DNA of 64,000 bases, from positions 4,479,323-4,543,322 of the forward strand of contig JBBMOL010000058.1 of assembly GCA_037954665.1 (NCBI GenBank), written 5' to 3'. Below are positions 22,284 through 34,430 of this stretch, in pieces; the stretch's first letter is position 1; every line of letters starts with the position of its first letter. The DNA comes from Laguncularia racemosa. Taxonomy: Eukaryota; Streptophyta; Magnoliopsida; Myrtales; Combretaceae. The notes beneath the pieces are model-generated. The model ran no database searches. It was not told where the DNA came from and saw only the letters and a list, made by a program, of their open reading frames with translations. The translations under genes and the position numbers were made by a program.

Positions 22284-23923
22284 TGATAGAGCTATTTTAT
22301 ACTCAATCTTCATAGTATGAATTGTGTTAATTTATTATTGATTTTATAAAAATCATAAGGAAATGGTACTTAATTCTATTATGGTGATAAATTAGGTTAA
22401 ATGGAGTCAAAGGTGTTAATTCAAGTAAATTAGAGAAGTCATCTACAACTTGGATCAAAGACAAGGATTTACACTGCCGGAGGAAAGCACATGGGCGTGT
22501 AGTTGAAGTACACGGCCGTGTACTTGGTTTTGAATCAACAGGAAAATACACGGTTGAAGTACACGACCGTGTATCTATTTAGAAGGAGGCACGATTTGTA
22601 ATATGGTCGTGGTGCAAGCCGTGCTATACACTGTACGAGAAGGAGAGAGACACGGTTTGGGATATGACTATGGTGGAAGCCGTGGTGGAGGCCGTGGTGG
22701 AAACCGTGGTGGAAGCTGTGATGGAAGCCGTGCCATATACTAAACAAGGAGGAGAAATTGTGGAACATCGACTAGAGGATGACACGGTTTGGGATCTGGC
22801 CGTGGTGGAAGACGTGGCACACACTGAACACGGAAGATGATATGTGAATTATACATAGAGGAAGGCACGGCTTGACCCACGGCCGTGTTGTAGGGCGTGC
22901 CAGGCGGATGATTATTCACTTTTCGAGATTTACTTGAAAAAGGAAAGATATTTTCGTATCTTGCTAGCTAAAGATCCTTTGCTACCCCCTTAACAATATA
23001 AATAGAACCAACCTTAGAGGAGTTTTTTGAATCATCTTGGAGACAAGAAGGGAGGAAGGAGGCAGAGCAAGGAAACTGGGAACAGAGGCTTATCATGTTT
23101 CGACTTTTAATTTTCGTTTTGATGATGAACATGTGTAGCTAAGTAGCTTTTCTAGCCAAAGGATCATTGAAGTTTAATTCTTCACGAATTGTGAGATCTA
23201 ACTGATTTGTCTTTAATCTATTCTTTGTTTTTAGATATTTATATATCTTCTGGAAGTTTTGTCAATATTATCTTTGTTGATTGGTATGAATTAGAGCTCT
23301 TCTACTCAATTAGCAAGTTAATATATTGTCAACTAGTACGTCAAATCCGTAATTGTTTGATAGTTCTAGTCTCGGTGACACAATAACATGTTTGATTATA
23401 AAATAGATGATCGAATTCATGTTATGGAGATGTATGATCTTGTTTAAATAGGTTGTCTTATAATCTACTGGCATGAATTGGTGGTCTCTCTAGTTTTTAA
23501 TGCTATTGATATATTAAATCCTAAGAGCTTGTTTAGGGTTGTCTAATCGATAAGAGAAATAATCAAAGAGCTTGTTTTGATTATCGAGGAAGTAAGGAGA
23601 GATAGGTTGTTAGAGCTTGTTAATAACCATAACCAATTTATCTTGAAATAAGAATAGAAAACATTTGCATCGATGATCACTTCCTAGAATTAAACTATCT
23701 TGATTCCTTTGGCTAGGCTTTTATCAATATTCGATTTTATTATCTGATTTCAATACTATTTTAATTCACAAACAAAACCCTCCATTTTTCTTTTCCTCTT
23801 TATTCTCTTTGAGTAGAAATATATTTAACCAATCCCTGTGGATTCGACCCTACTCACTACTATACCCAAATCATATAATTGTCAAGGGGTAGGTTTTATT
23901 TTTGTTAGATTCGACACCCATCA
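22284..23923 (+). repeat. 3' LTR of the Athila-like element (1640 bp)
   Basis: It pairs with 16977-18602. It carries a short duplicated piece in the U3 array ('cacggttgaagtacacgaccgtg' area, near 22550-22570) that the 5' LTR lacks. Confidence 0.92.
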
Positions 23924-24418
23924 AAACCCTAAGCCCTCTCATAAAAAGTGATCTCAATTTTAAAAATTTTGGGCCCCTCAAACCCTACTATAAGCAAGTA
24001 TTTATACTTGCTACTCCTATGGTTAGAAAATGGTAAAAAATTACAAGTTTGCCACTTTTAAGTTGGCCAATCCTAAATGGAAATTACAATAAAATGAAAG
24101 TGTCCCAAAAGAAAAATACAATATAAAATAGTCCATAGAACAATTACAAAGTACAAAAATATCATAACTCTTCATGAGCCAATGCTTTGGAATGGAAACA
24201 ATCGCAACGGGTCTTTGATTGTAAATTCTAGAAATGTCATGTGTCCATCAACTAGTGTAGGACATATTGGCATCCCCTAGAGAATTATTATTGTACCTGT
24301 AAGATTATTTCTCAAATAGTTATTAGAATATATGACATAAAGTAAAAATATAAGTGATTTAGACCATTAGTCAAATATAGTTCTGAAGGCATAGGTGGTG
24401 CTGGAAATTTTCTCATCA
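23924..24418 (-). mobile_element. Solo LTR, family B, inner part (continues 16460-16976)
   Basis: It resumes with the AAACC TSD of the Athila-like insertion, holds the TATA palindrome at 23993-24012 (AGCAAGTATTTATACTTGCT) and ends CTCATCA, followed by the TSD ATAAT at 24419-24423. Confidence 0.85.
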
Positions 24419-24423
24419 ATAAT

Positions 24424-24874
24424 AGGCCTAGCTTGATTAAAATAGAATGAAGTAACCTAATTAGACCTAAAAGGACTCAATATTAATAATTGGACCTATG
24501 TAATTTAATTAAGGCTAGTAGGCTTAATTCCAAATATAATTGGACCAACTATTCTTTAAGGGCCTAAATACCTTAATTAGGCCTTAGACACATCTAAACT
24601 TAAATTTAAATAATTAAGTGGTTTTAGCTAAAATTAATTAAAGTAACCCTAAATGGGTTTGTAACTAATATGGGTCTTAAGTAGCTTAAATCAAAATTAG
24701 ATTATAATTCAAATAGTTAGAATAATTTACCAACTTAGTTCTCTCTTTTGACATAAAATCAGTTCAAGCTACTTAAATGGATTTTGGACTATGATTCTAG
24801 AATCTTCAACCCTTTCCAAGTACGCAATCATATGTGTGTTGCTTGTTAGGTTAGAAAATAAGAGAACTTGATCA
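24424..24874. other. Background continuing from 16454, no gene
   Basis: Short 'ggcctaatta' style repeats, AT-rich, matching the style left of the solo LTR. No frame is supported. Confidence 0.5.
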
Positions 24875-24879
24875 AAAAT

Positions 24880-25697
24880 TGATGTGCCTTACTAATTAAA
24901 TTGTCAACACATCTATAAATGACGTGATCAACAAAATCTAATCAATAATAGGTGTGATCACTAACTTCACCAATGATCCCTAATTCACGTGATTTCAAAG
25001 GCTTGATGCTAAATTGAAATGAGGAACAAAGCAATTGTAAAAGTAGTAATGGATAACAAAAGAAATGAATTAGAATTCCACTCAAATTGAAGTGATTTAA
25101 ATAAAAAATGGATGAACCCTAATTCATGTGGATAACAACAAGTAACTAACAAATTGCACCTAGATATGAAACACTAAATACAATTTGAAAACAATAAGAG
25201 AAAGATTGATATTGCTCACAATCTACTCAAGTTGATCTTGCCATAATTTCACTTGTGAAGTTGATAAGAGACTTTTGCAAGTAAGGATCTCCTTTACGGC
25301 ATAGAAAGTTTTTAATTTAAAAAATGTTCAAAAGCTTCCTCAAAAACCTAGTTAGCAAGTATTTATACTCACTCCAATTAGGGTCAAAATATCACAAAAT
25401 TATAAATAAGCCACTTAAGTGTTTGGTTCCAAAAGGAACAAATTACAAGTACAAATGTTCTTCAAGTGGTTGGTTCTTCATTTCAATTGAACATATTGTA
25501 GATGTGATTCTAAGAATGTCCTACAATTTGATCCTAAGTACGTGTTATTTAGCCATCCTGTATAAATCGATAAATGTACTTGACAAAATGCAAAGATAAA
25601 GCATTATTAGATAAAACATGGTAATATGTGGATTTCTAGGTTCATGCATCCAATTTAGGTTTTCCTACTACTAAAAGCATAGGGTTGATTCCCATCA
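24880..25697 (-). repeat. 3' LTR of T2
   Basis: Plus-strand ends TGATGTGCC and GATTCCCATCA. A decayed version of the TATA palindrome is at 25354-25373. It pairs with 28576-30441 and with the solo LTR at 6138-6962. Confidence 0.88.
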
Positions 25698-25822
25698 TCT
25701 CCTCGAGCCTCTGAAAGATTTACACTCAAATCTAAGGGGTCTTCTCTTGGACTAATATCCAGTGTTTGTGTTTGCTTGTTGGCTTAATGTTTGGAAGAGC
25801 CAGTGGTGTTTCTAATCTGTTC

Positions 25823-27586
25823 CTAGAAAGAGTGAACCTCAGATGGAGACATAGGAGTCAAGACAATCTGTGTACCATCCTTCTGAAACATGTAAGTGTT
25901 TTTGAACCTATCATGTAACACCTTTCTATCAAATAACCATAATCTACCCAACAATATATGAAAGGCACACACAGGAAGCACATCACAGATAATCTCATCA
26001 CTATATCTATCTCCTATACTGAATGGCACCTTTACCGTCTATGTAACATGTAAACTACCTTGGTCATCCAACCAATGCAATTTATAAAGGTTTGGATGTA
26101 GGCTAGTAGCTAGTTGTAAGTTATCTACTAATGCACAGATATGACATTAGTGCAACTACCACTATCAATGAAAAGCACACATAGGTTACCTCGAATTCAA
26201 CAAGGTGTGTGGAACAAGTTCTCCTTTTGTATGTCCCTAATATTGGGAGATAAGGTCATAACCCTGTGTAACACATTAATAGGTAAGTAATTTTCACCCT
26301 TTTTGTCCTCACGTGTCTTACTGTTCTAATCATCATATAATACTCCTACAAGGCTAGGGATAAATCTGTAGGCTTGACAGCTTCTTCCTCATCATCTTCT
26401 TCATTACCCTCAATAACAGTCATCACCCTTTTATTGGGACACTATGCAACCATATGTCCAAATCCCATGCATTTGAAACATTTAATCTAGCGCATCTTCC
26501 CACTGGTTGACCCTGGTACTGTTTTCCTAAAATCAAATCCAACTACCTCTTTGCCTTTCCCAGAAACATTCTTCTCTTCATTAATGCTAGGGATAATTCT
26601 ATTTACAACCTTAGCATGTTTGCTTGCTCCCTTTGGTTTACCCATCTGACCATCTGTCCCCATAGGTTTAGTATTAGTACTATATCTGTTATTAGTGGCT
26701 TGGAATGGATTGGATCATCTCTACCTCTCCACTTTCAAGGCTAATTGTATAGCCTCATCAAGTGTACTATACCTTTGTAGCTCAACAACATAGGCAATCT
26801 CATATTTCAACCTAGACATAAATCGTGCTTAGGTTTGCTCAGGAGACACGACTGATCCACATTTGATCATTAGTGTCTCAAACTCCTATACATAGTCATC
26901 TACTGTTTTGCCTCCCTACCTTAGTGTTTGGAGACGCATAAAAAATTCCTGCTTGTAATGCTCAGGTATGAACCTTTTCCTTAGAACCCGTTTAATGTCC
27001 CTTAAGGTATGCATTTCAACCTCTCCATCCCTTCGCCTGTTGATCACCAGATTCTTCCACCATAAGGTGGCATAACATATGAATTCCAAAACTGCAAGAC
27101 GAACCCTAATGTTATCATCAATTTCATAACACTCAAAAAGACTCTCAACTTTGTCTTCCCAATCCAGGTAATCATCTACTGAACCCCTACCATTAAATGA
27201 AGGCATCTGTAGTTTCACATACTTTAATCCCCGAGGTAGCCTAAAATCCCTGTTAGGGTATGAGTTAACCCCCAAAATTATCATCTCTTTCCTCCCTAAG
27301 AGCATGATAATCTCCTTCCACTCTTCTTCTTATATTACCTCCAACTGCTCCCTCCCTTTGAACGTTTTTGAGGAGCTACTCTAGGTGGTAGTGCTTGAGG
27401 ATTTACCACTGGTGGTTATGGCATCGTCATCTTATCTATTCTTGTTGCTAATGTAGCAACAATGGTGGTAAGGTCCTGAAGCTGTTCTTCCAAAGTTCTT
27501 CCACCTGCAGTTTGATGGCCCTGTCTACCACCAACTTGGCTATTGGCCTCATTGACAATTCCCCCATTTACTCTATCATTCGACAT
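25823..27586 (-). pseudogene. gag-pro: T2 gag and retropepsin remnant
   Basis: Reading leftwards from ATG 27586: an N-terminal part with 'MSND', then a gag core at 27305-26916 (YLDWEDKVESLFECYEI, LWWKNLV, HYKQEF). A CCHC knuckle follows near 26490-26445 (CFKCMGFGH...C) with an in-frame TAG at 26454-26452. The retropepsin lies from about 26280, with FIDSGSCTNV near 26180-26150 and ILLGR at the end (25940-25930). The Asp of the active site is kept. Frameshifts and stops interrupt it; several stops are Gln codons changed by C-to-T. Typical Ty3 pol continues with RT after 'SPSEV', and this copy does not. Confidence 0.8.
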
Positions 27587-27603
27587 AATTGTGGACTTGA
27601 TTT

Positions 27604-28556
27604 GTTAAATTACAAAGACAATTCAAAGCAATGTACTACACCTCATAATCACCCCTTCACAACCACTACACTTTAACTTCACATAACAATCACTACAAAA
27701 GAAAACATAAAACTCCTTAGGCTTCACACACCCACAACACACTTGTAATCACGATAACAAGAAGTAGAAGCAATAATAAAAACTTCTCAAAATGGTACGT
27801 TAATGATTCAACTAAGCAAATTGTGTTTAAAGCATCAATACATAATAACTTCCACACTTTAATGTTTTCTTTTAAAATTCAAAACTTAACCACTAGAACA
27901 CTCTTAACCACGACACATACACACACACACAACCATGGTGTAGTAACCTTCCCACTACAACACACACAATACACCACATTGCACCCTTCACTCACACAAT
28001 CACTATACCACATCTACACACTCACTCACGGTGCAGCACATACACACTTCACCCCTCTTTCAATCATGGCAATAACAACACAATTACAACACTTAATGAA
28101 GCTTCTCCACAAATGGTAAGAAACAATTCAAAATATTCAAATTGTATTAAATCAACACTACACAATAACTCTTCAACTTAAACGATTGTTTTTTAATTCA
28201 AATAGTTTCCAAATCCTTCATGCAAGAAGAAAATCTGGAAATGTAAATTTCACTCCTCAATTCCAAAACAACATACAAGAAAATACACTTCTCTTCTTTC
28301 ATAAATAATGTACTTCCAATTTCGAAAACATACAAGAAATGCACTTCCCTTGTTCCCCTTCTTCTCACGGCAAGATGAAAATCATAAGGATTAACTAAGA
28401 AATTTCCACTTCCAATTTTGCAACAATAAGGTATAACACAACAAAATCACAAGTAACTACTTGAATTTCAATTCAACAATTCCAATTAAGAAATGAAAAT
28501 TCAAGAACCCAAATTTCCAATTGAAGTTCACGCAAATCCCTTCTCCAAAACCTTTT
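27604..28556 (-). other. T2 5' leader
   Basis: Nearly 1 kb between PBS and gag, rich in CACACA on the plus strand and without a credible frame. It shares a 'ccacaaatggtaagaa' module with the leaders of T3 and T4. Confidence 0.6.
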
Positions 28557-28568
28557 GCTCTTATACCA
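28557..28568 (-). other. T2 primer binding site (initiator Met tRNA)
   Basis: The minus strand reads TGGTATAAGAGC, one base from the standard TGGTATCAGAGC, seven bases inside the LTR edge. Confidence 0.75.
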
Positions 28569-28575
28569 AAAACTA

Positions 28576-30441
28576 TGATGTGGCTTACTAATTGAATTGT
28601 AAACACATCCAAAATTGGCGTGATCAACAAAATCCAATCAATAATAGGCGTGATCACTAACTTCACTAATGATCCCTAATTTACGTGATTTTAAAGGCTT
28701 GATGCTAAATTGAAATGAGGAACAAAGCAATTGTAAAAGTAGCAATGGATAACAAAAGAAATGAACTGGAATTCCACTCAAATTGAAATGATTCAAATAT
28801 GAAATGGATGAACCCTAATTCACATGGATAAGAACATGTAACCAACAAATTGCACCTAGATATGATACGCTAAATACAATTTGAAAACAACAAGAGAAAG
28901 ATTGATATTACTCACAATCTACTCAAGTTGATCTCGCCACAATTTTACTTGTGAAATTGATAAGAGACTTTTGCATGTAAGTGATGTTCCTAAATCCAAT
29001 TAGAAGCACAATTAAAAGACTCAAGAAAAAGAAAACTCAAGTCAACAACAAACCGGCTCCAAAAGGGCAAAAATTGCATGAACCCTAGTGAAGATGCAAT
29101 GAAATCCAAATTTTTAATGTTGCAATTGTGATACCTCAATGATAATCTCTTCTAACAACACACTAATCACATATAATCCCATGAGAATAATCCACAAATT
29201 CAAAAGAAAACTTCGATTCTAAGAACTCCTTTCCACAAGTGATAATCACGTTTCAAGAGGAATTCTTCAAGGATGAATCGAATTCAAATGCAAAGGATCT
29301 TAATTAAACACAAGAATTCGAAAATAATAAGAAGTAAATCTATCCAAGAACTATCTCAATTCACCCCTACATATGACACACTGGAGAAGAAAAGAAATCA
29401 CAACAAAATGAAATTGATACTACTCACAATTTCAAGGTGTTGCACTCGCCACAATTTCAACTCTTGGGAATGAAATTGATAAGAGTCTAATGACAATTAG
29501 GAACCCTAATTCTCACATGAAAATGAACTCTCAATTATGCAAAAAATGGCCTCCTCAAACCCTCTTTTAAGCAAGTATTTATACTTGCTACTCCTAGGGT
29601 TAAAAAGTGGTCAAAATTACAAGTTTGCCACTTTTAAGGTAGCTAGCCCCAAATAAAAATTACAAGGAAATAAAAGTGTCCCAAAACCAAATACAACCAA
29701 AATAGTTCATAAAAGAAGAAATATATAAAAGAAATGGGTTTTAAGATTCCGGTCTTCTATAGGATCCATCGGACCAGCTCATCGCCGGTTCAGGTCGGTC
29801 CATAGATAACCCACAAGCTGAGTCTGAGGGAGTTTGTCCATTACCCTATAAAATATGATAAGTATGCCTGTTGGAAAACACAATACAAGAATAATAGAAA
29901 AGAGGTTAATTTATAAATAATTCCGGGGTCGATCTGCTCAAAATGGGTCCTCATTGCCAAAATTTGAATTTCTTTAGTTTTTGCCTTAATGATAGGTCTT
30001 GTCGAATTTTTATTCCTATCAGTAAGGATCTCCCTCACGATAAAGAAAGTTTCTAATTTCAAAAATGTTCAAAAGCTCCCTCAAAACCCTAGTGAGCAAG
30101 TATTTATACTCGCTCCAATTAGGGTAAAAATAACACAAAAATTACAAATAAGCCACTTAAGTGGTTAGTTCCAAAAGCAATAAATTACAAGTACAAATGA
30201 TCTTCAAGTAGCCGGTTCTTCACTTCAATTGAACATATTCCGTTGGATGTGATTCCAAGAATGTCCTACAATTTGATCCTTAGTGCATGCTATTTGCCCA
30301 TCCTGTAAAAATTGATAAATGTACCTGCTAAAATGCAAAGATAAAGCATTATTAGATAAAACATGGTAATGTGTGGATTTTTGGGCTTATGCATCCAATT
30401 TAGGTTTCCCCACTGCTGAAACGATAGGATTGATTCCCATA
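28576..30441 (-). repeat. 5' LTR of T2, interrupted by a solo LTR
   Basis: It starts TGATGTGGC and ends GATTCCCATA, where one base of the CATCA end is lost. It is split between 28981 and 30022 by a family B solo LTR. The uninterrupted site is visible in the other T2 LTR near 25275. Confidence 0.88.
28982..30021 (-). mobile_element. Solo LTR, family B short form (1040 bp), nested in T2
   Basis: TGATGTTCC to ATTCCTATCA, with the perfect TSD GTAAG at 28977-28981 and 30022-30026. It carries the TATA palindrome at 29570-29589. Its 'cacaagctgagtctgag...gagtttgtccat' block matches the LTRs of T3. Its outer end is the plain LTR end, without the embedded PBS found in T3 and T4. Confidence 0.9.
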
Positions 30442-30446
30442 AAAAT

Positions 30447-32106
30447 TAATTTCCCCTTTGGATGGTTGAGACACTCATGTATGAGCTTTCAACTTTGACA
30501 TATTAGATGGTTTACAACCTAAATCAGCATTAGGAAGTGACTTAGGAAGCTTAAAAGATATTAAATTGAAGAAACAAGAAACATTTTCCTTAAGAGTGGG
30601 TTGATGCTTAGAAAGGGAAAGGAATGCAATTTCCTTTAATGTAAAACTCACAAATATAAAAAATAAGGATTAAAAAAGGTTTAGAACAAATCTCCTAGTT
30701 AAATATTAACATTAAGGCTTTTTAGGTAGGAAATGGACAAAATTGAGAAAAGAAGTATAAAAATCAATTTGTGGGCTAAAAATTTTAGAATGTATAGCAA
30801 ACATTTAGTCTTTACACCCTAAATAAACTAATAAATGTGGTTACAAATTTGATTAGGGATGGTTCCCTTAAGCTTTGGGCTCTTTCAAAATCAAAATGCC
30901 TCAATTTAGGCCTAACATAGTGTTTCGAGAAATTATTTAAGCTTTTCTAGAAATATGCACAATCTAAATGACTAAAATAACCTTAAAAATTGAATGTACT
31001 CTAAAAAACTTTCAACATGATTATAAGAACGTCAAAAACAAACTTAAAATGGGAAAATTGTAACCAAAATACAAAACTAATTAGAATTGGTAAATATAGT
31101 GAATTACTAAAGAGTTTATATAGTTTAGTAAACTTATACATATAAAGCCTTACTTTTTTTATTAGGTGATATTGACATAGAGTTTGAGCTAACCCCAAAC
31201 TACTATGGCCAATAACAATATAGCTAGGTGAGTATCTTATGATTATTGTGTTTGATTGTGCTTGTAGCTACAATGCACTTAACTATGTGGTTGAAATTGA
31301 TTACATGGGGTTAAGGGATTACCTGTGAATGATTTGAGGTAGATTTGGTAGCAAGCTATCATAATATATTATAACTATATTACTGCTTTGATTGTGCATT
31401 AGATGAATAAGATTGTGAGTGTTTATGTAAATTCTACTAGTCACTAAATAATTGGACTCAATTAAACTCAACTTTAATTAAAATGGATCGTGCATCTTAT
31501 AAATTTGCATGTAGAAGGCCATTAGAATTATGCATTGGTATGAAGAGGCCATATGGGGGTGATTCCCCATGCATAAACTTACTTTGACCTTTGAGAACTA
31601 AGAAGTATCGAGAAACACTGCCCTTTGATTGAGATCTAGTTTGAAGATGCACCACTTAGGGGTGGTTGAGACTAAGTGTACCTATTGCATCCATGCTCCT
31701 TTCGGCATATACATATAGTATATTTGATATTATTTTTTTAATATCATACAAAGTAAATTTTAAAAGTAAATCTTTATGAAACCTTACCTAGGATGATTGA
31801 AACCTAAAGCTAATGATTGGTTGTTATTTCTTGAGCCTACGAAACAGTGGGTGTTAAATTCATGCTATATATAGCTTCCAAATGGTTATATAGGTTACTG
31901 AATTTAATATGTGGGTCATGCATTTATATGCTTGTATAATTAACTTGCTCATCATTGCTTGATGGCATAGTATGAGGAATATTTCACTAAGTTGGTTATA
32001 GCTTACACCCTACATCCCCCCCCCCCCCCCCTAAAGCACGTCTTTGTTGTAAGAGCCCTTTTTGATAGGGCTTAGCAAACACATACTAGATGTTAGTGTT
32101 GGAAAT
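30447..32106 (+). repeat. Diverged long-LTR-like background split by T3
   Basis: No coding. From about 31440 the order of blocks (ttaatta-rich stretch, 'gcatgtagaaggcc', 'gggtcatgcat', C-rich stretch) recalls the family G LTR at 900-1450, but at low similarity. It resumes at 37207 after T3 and may end with TGTGACA at 37584. Confidence 0.35.
32016..32031 (+). repeat. 16-base poly-C run
   Basis: Uninterrupted run of 16 C. Confidence 0.9.
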
Positions 32107-32111
32107 GACTA

Positions 32112-33335
32112 TGATGTGCTTAAAACCAAGATTAAGCACATACAAAACCAATTTGAAAGACAATCAAACAATGTCAATCAAACTAGTCTCAATCATATGA
32201 ACAATGGCATCAATTTTCACTACTTGTAACCAATTCTTCAATTTGGATGCGTTCAATCTTAAATCCAAATATGATATAGCTCTGATACCAAAAGATGATG
32301 TGCCTAAAAGAGAATTAAGCACAAATAAAAACAACCCAAATATCAACCTCAAAAGACAAGATCAAATTCGGTTCACAAGAGAGACAATTTATGTGATCCC
32401 TAATTGATGGTGATGAATCAAATGATAAAATCAAGGAGATGAAATCCACAAAGATGATAATCCACAATTGAATCAATTAACCAACTTAAATTCCAAGAGA
32501 ATCCTAATCAATAATACACAAATTCAAACCATGATCCTCCTCACAACAAAGAAATTCCACGCGATAAGTATAATAACAAATTGATGGTATTAACAAGTGC
32601 TAAAAACCAATCAATTATGCAATGATAATTTGATTACAAATGCAATCAAAATTTGTCCAAGAAGACTTCAATTCAACCCTAGATATGACTCACTGGAGAT
32701 GAAAAGAAACACAACAATAAGAAATTGATATAACTCATAATTTCCCCTTGTTGCACTCGCCACAATTCCAATTCTTGGAATTGAAATTGATAAGAGAAAG
32801 TGAACTAGGAAGAACCCTAATTCCTTCATGTAAAGTGTATGTTTAAATATGAAAAAATGGCCTCCTTAAAACCCTACTTAAGTAAGTATTTATACTTGCT
32901 CCCTTTAGGGTTAAAAGGTCCACAAAATTACAACTATGCTACTTTTGGGATGGCCGGTCCTAAAGAAAATTACAAAAAAATGAAAGTGTCCCAAAAGAAA
33001 ATTACAACATACAATGGTCCAAATAACAATTACAAAATAAAAGAAAATAGTCTTTATCATGCTAGCTCTTCGATAGGATTCGTTAGCCCTGCTCATTGCG
33101 GGTTTAGGTCGGTCTATAGATAACCCACAAGCTGAGTTTGAGTGAGTTTGTCCATCGCTCTATAAAATATGATAAGTGTGCCTATTAGAATATATAATAC
33201 ATGAATAAGATAAAAGAGGTTAATAAACAAATAATTCTAGGGTCAATTTGCTTAAAATGAGCCCTCATCGCTAAGATTTGAAATCCTTTAGTTCTTATTG
33301 TAATGATAGGTTTTGTTGGATTTTGACTCCCATCA
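32112..33335 (-). repeat. 3' LTR of T3, long form with embedded PBS
   Basis: It starts TGATGTGCTTAAAACC and ends GACTCCCATCA. At 32279-32296 it contains a complete second 'PBS plus LTR end', so the outer 184 bp precede an inner TGATGTGCC. The TATA palindrome, with one mismatch, is at 32881-32900. Confidence 0.88.
32279..32290 (-). other. Perfect iMet primer binding site embedded in the T3 3' LTR
   Basis: The minus strand reads TGGTATCAGAGC, preceded by an inner LTR terminus at 32296. An LTR should not contain its own PBS. Confidence 0.85.
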
Positions 33336-33377
33336 TCTCCTCGAGCTTCAAAAAGATTTGTCCTCAAATCTGGTAGA

Positions 33378-34430
33378 TCAAATTAAGTAGAGACTTTTGT
33401 TTTCTCCTAGCAATCCATCTGAAGAAGTATCTCTACAAAATCCCAATATCCGAAATACTATAGGGGGTGATTGTTTTCTCTCCTCCATTTCTAGGATGTA
33501 TCTTATCTGCAACATAAATAATGACCCATTATCCACTGAGGTATCCCCTATCTCAACCCATTCCACTAATATTGTTTCCTCCTTTTCTAACTCGTCTGTA
33601 TGGCACTGACCTTTATGACCCTCTAATAGTTGGCTCAACCACTCATGGCCCTCAGAAACATCTGATGATGGACACAAATGTCTCTGAATAGTCTAGCCCT
33701 TTGGTGATCTACTCATATCACTCAAACCTTCGATATCCCCTAAAGGTTTACTCAATTTCTCATAAGCCTCTAATATCTCTAAAGGTGAACACAATTGCCT
33801 TTGAATAGTTTCGTCCTCTGGTGATCTGCTCATCTGACTTTGTTCATCAGGATCCTCTGAAGGTTGGTACATCTGTTACTGACAAATTTTGTGCTCTAAG
33901 GGTTGGTTCAACTTCTCATGGCTCATTGATGGTCTATTGATTTGTTGTTGAACCCTTTGAACCTCTATAGGTGACATCGGATTCGGAATAATTCGTTTTC
34001 CCTCCTTTTGGAATACATAAGTATTCCTGAAGCCATCTTGTAAGACCCTCCTGTCATATAACCAAGGTCTGCCAAGCAATATATGGGATATACACATAGG
34101 CAAAATATTACACTTAATCTCATCAAAGTATTTATCCCCTACACTGAATGGTATCCTAGCTCTTTGGGTCACATGCAAACTCCCCTAATCATTAAGCCGA
34201 TGCAATGTATACGGTTCAGGATGTGGAGTAGTAGCAAGTTTTAGTTTCAATACTAACGATGCTGCTACCACATTGGTACAACTACCACCATCAACTATAA
34301 GGATACATAAATTTCCGTGTACCCTATAAGAAGTATGGAACAAGTTTTCCTTTTGTTCATCATCCTTAGTAGTAAATGTAGTCAATGTTCGGCGTAATAC
34401 ATTAGCATAATGAAACATTTCACTAGACAT
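33378..34430 (-). pseudogene. pro: T3 retropepsin frame with a repeated C-terminal extension
   Basis: From ATG 34430, one frame of 351 codons runs to 33378. It is broken by stops at 34187-34185, 33878-33876 and 33695-33693, each explicable as a Gln codon changed by C-to-T. It starts MSSE, where gag would begin, but passes within a few residues into the sequence just before the protease. The retropepsin has VDGGSCTNV (Asp kept, Thr of DTG replaced) and ILLGRPWL. After 'MSPIEV' an acidic extension of about 170 codons follows, with at least two diverged repeats of about 39 residues (SRSP...TIQR.L). The gag core is missing, apparently through an in-frame deletion. Confidence 0.75.

Larger units (their letters stand above)
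16977..23923 (+). mobile_element. Athila-like gag-protease element (TR-GAG type), 6.95 kb
   Basis: The LTRs at 16977-18602 and 22284-23923 run TGATAGAG to ACACCCATCA, with the perfect TSD AAACC at 16972-16976 and 23924-23928. A tRNA-Asp PBS follows the 5' LTR and a GTGTGGGGGAATT PPT precedes the 3' LTR. The interior (3681 bp) encodes gag and a retropepsin in one frame, then jumps directly to the post-pol 3' region. Reverse transcriptase, RNase H and integrase are absent. It sits inside a family B solo LTR, so it is the younger of the two. Confidence 0.92.
24880..30441 (-). mobile_element. T2: family A gag-protease LTR element (TR-GAG type)
   Basis: The LTRs are 24880-25697 (818 bp) and 28576-30441 (821 bp once the inserted solo LTR is removed). 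The perfect TSD AAAAT is at 24875-24879 and 30442-30446. The PBS next to the right LTR is complementary to initiator Met tRNA with one change. The interior of 2.9 kb carries gag and retropepsin remnants only. After the protease the element reaches its PPT (minus strand GAGGAGATGATGGGAA) within about 150 bp, so RT and integrase were lost before insertion. Confidence 0.88.

Noticed and set aside
27823..28119. Thr/His-rich frame of 98 codons, with similar frames at 34696-35049 and 46019-46333
   Set aside because: They lie on the strand opposite to T2, T3 and T4, in their CACACA-rich leaders; no conservation of the reading frame.
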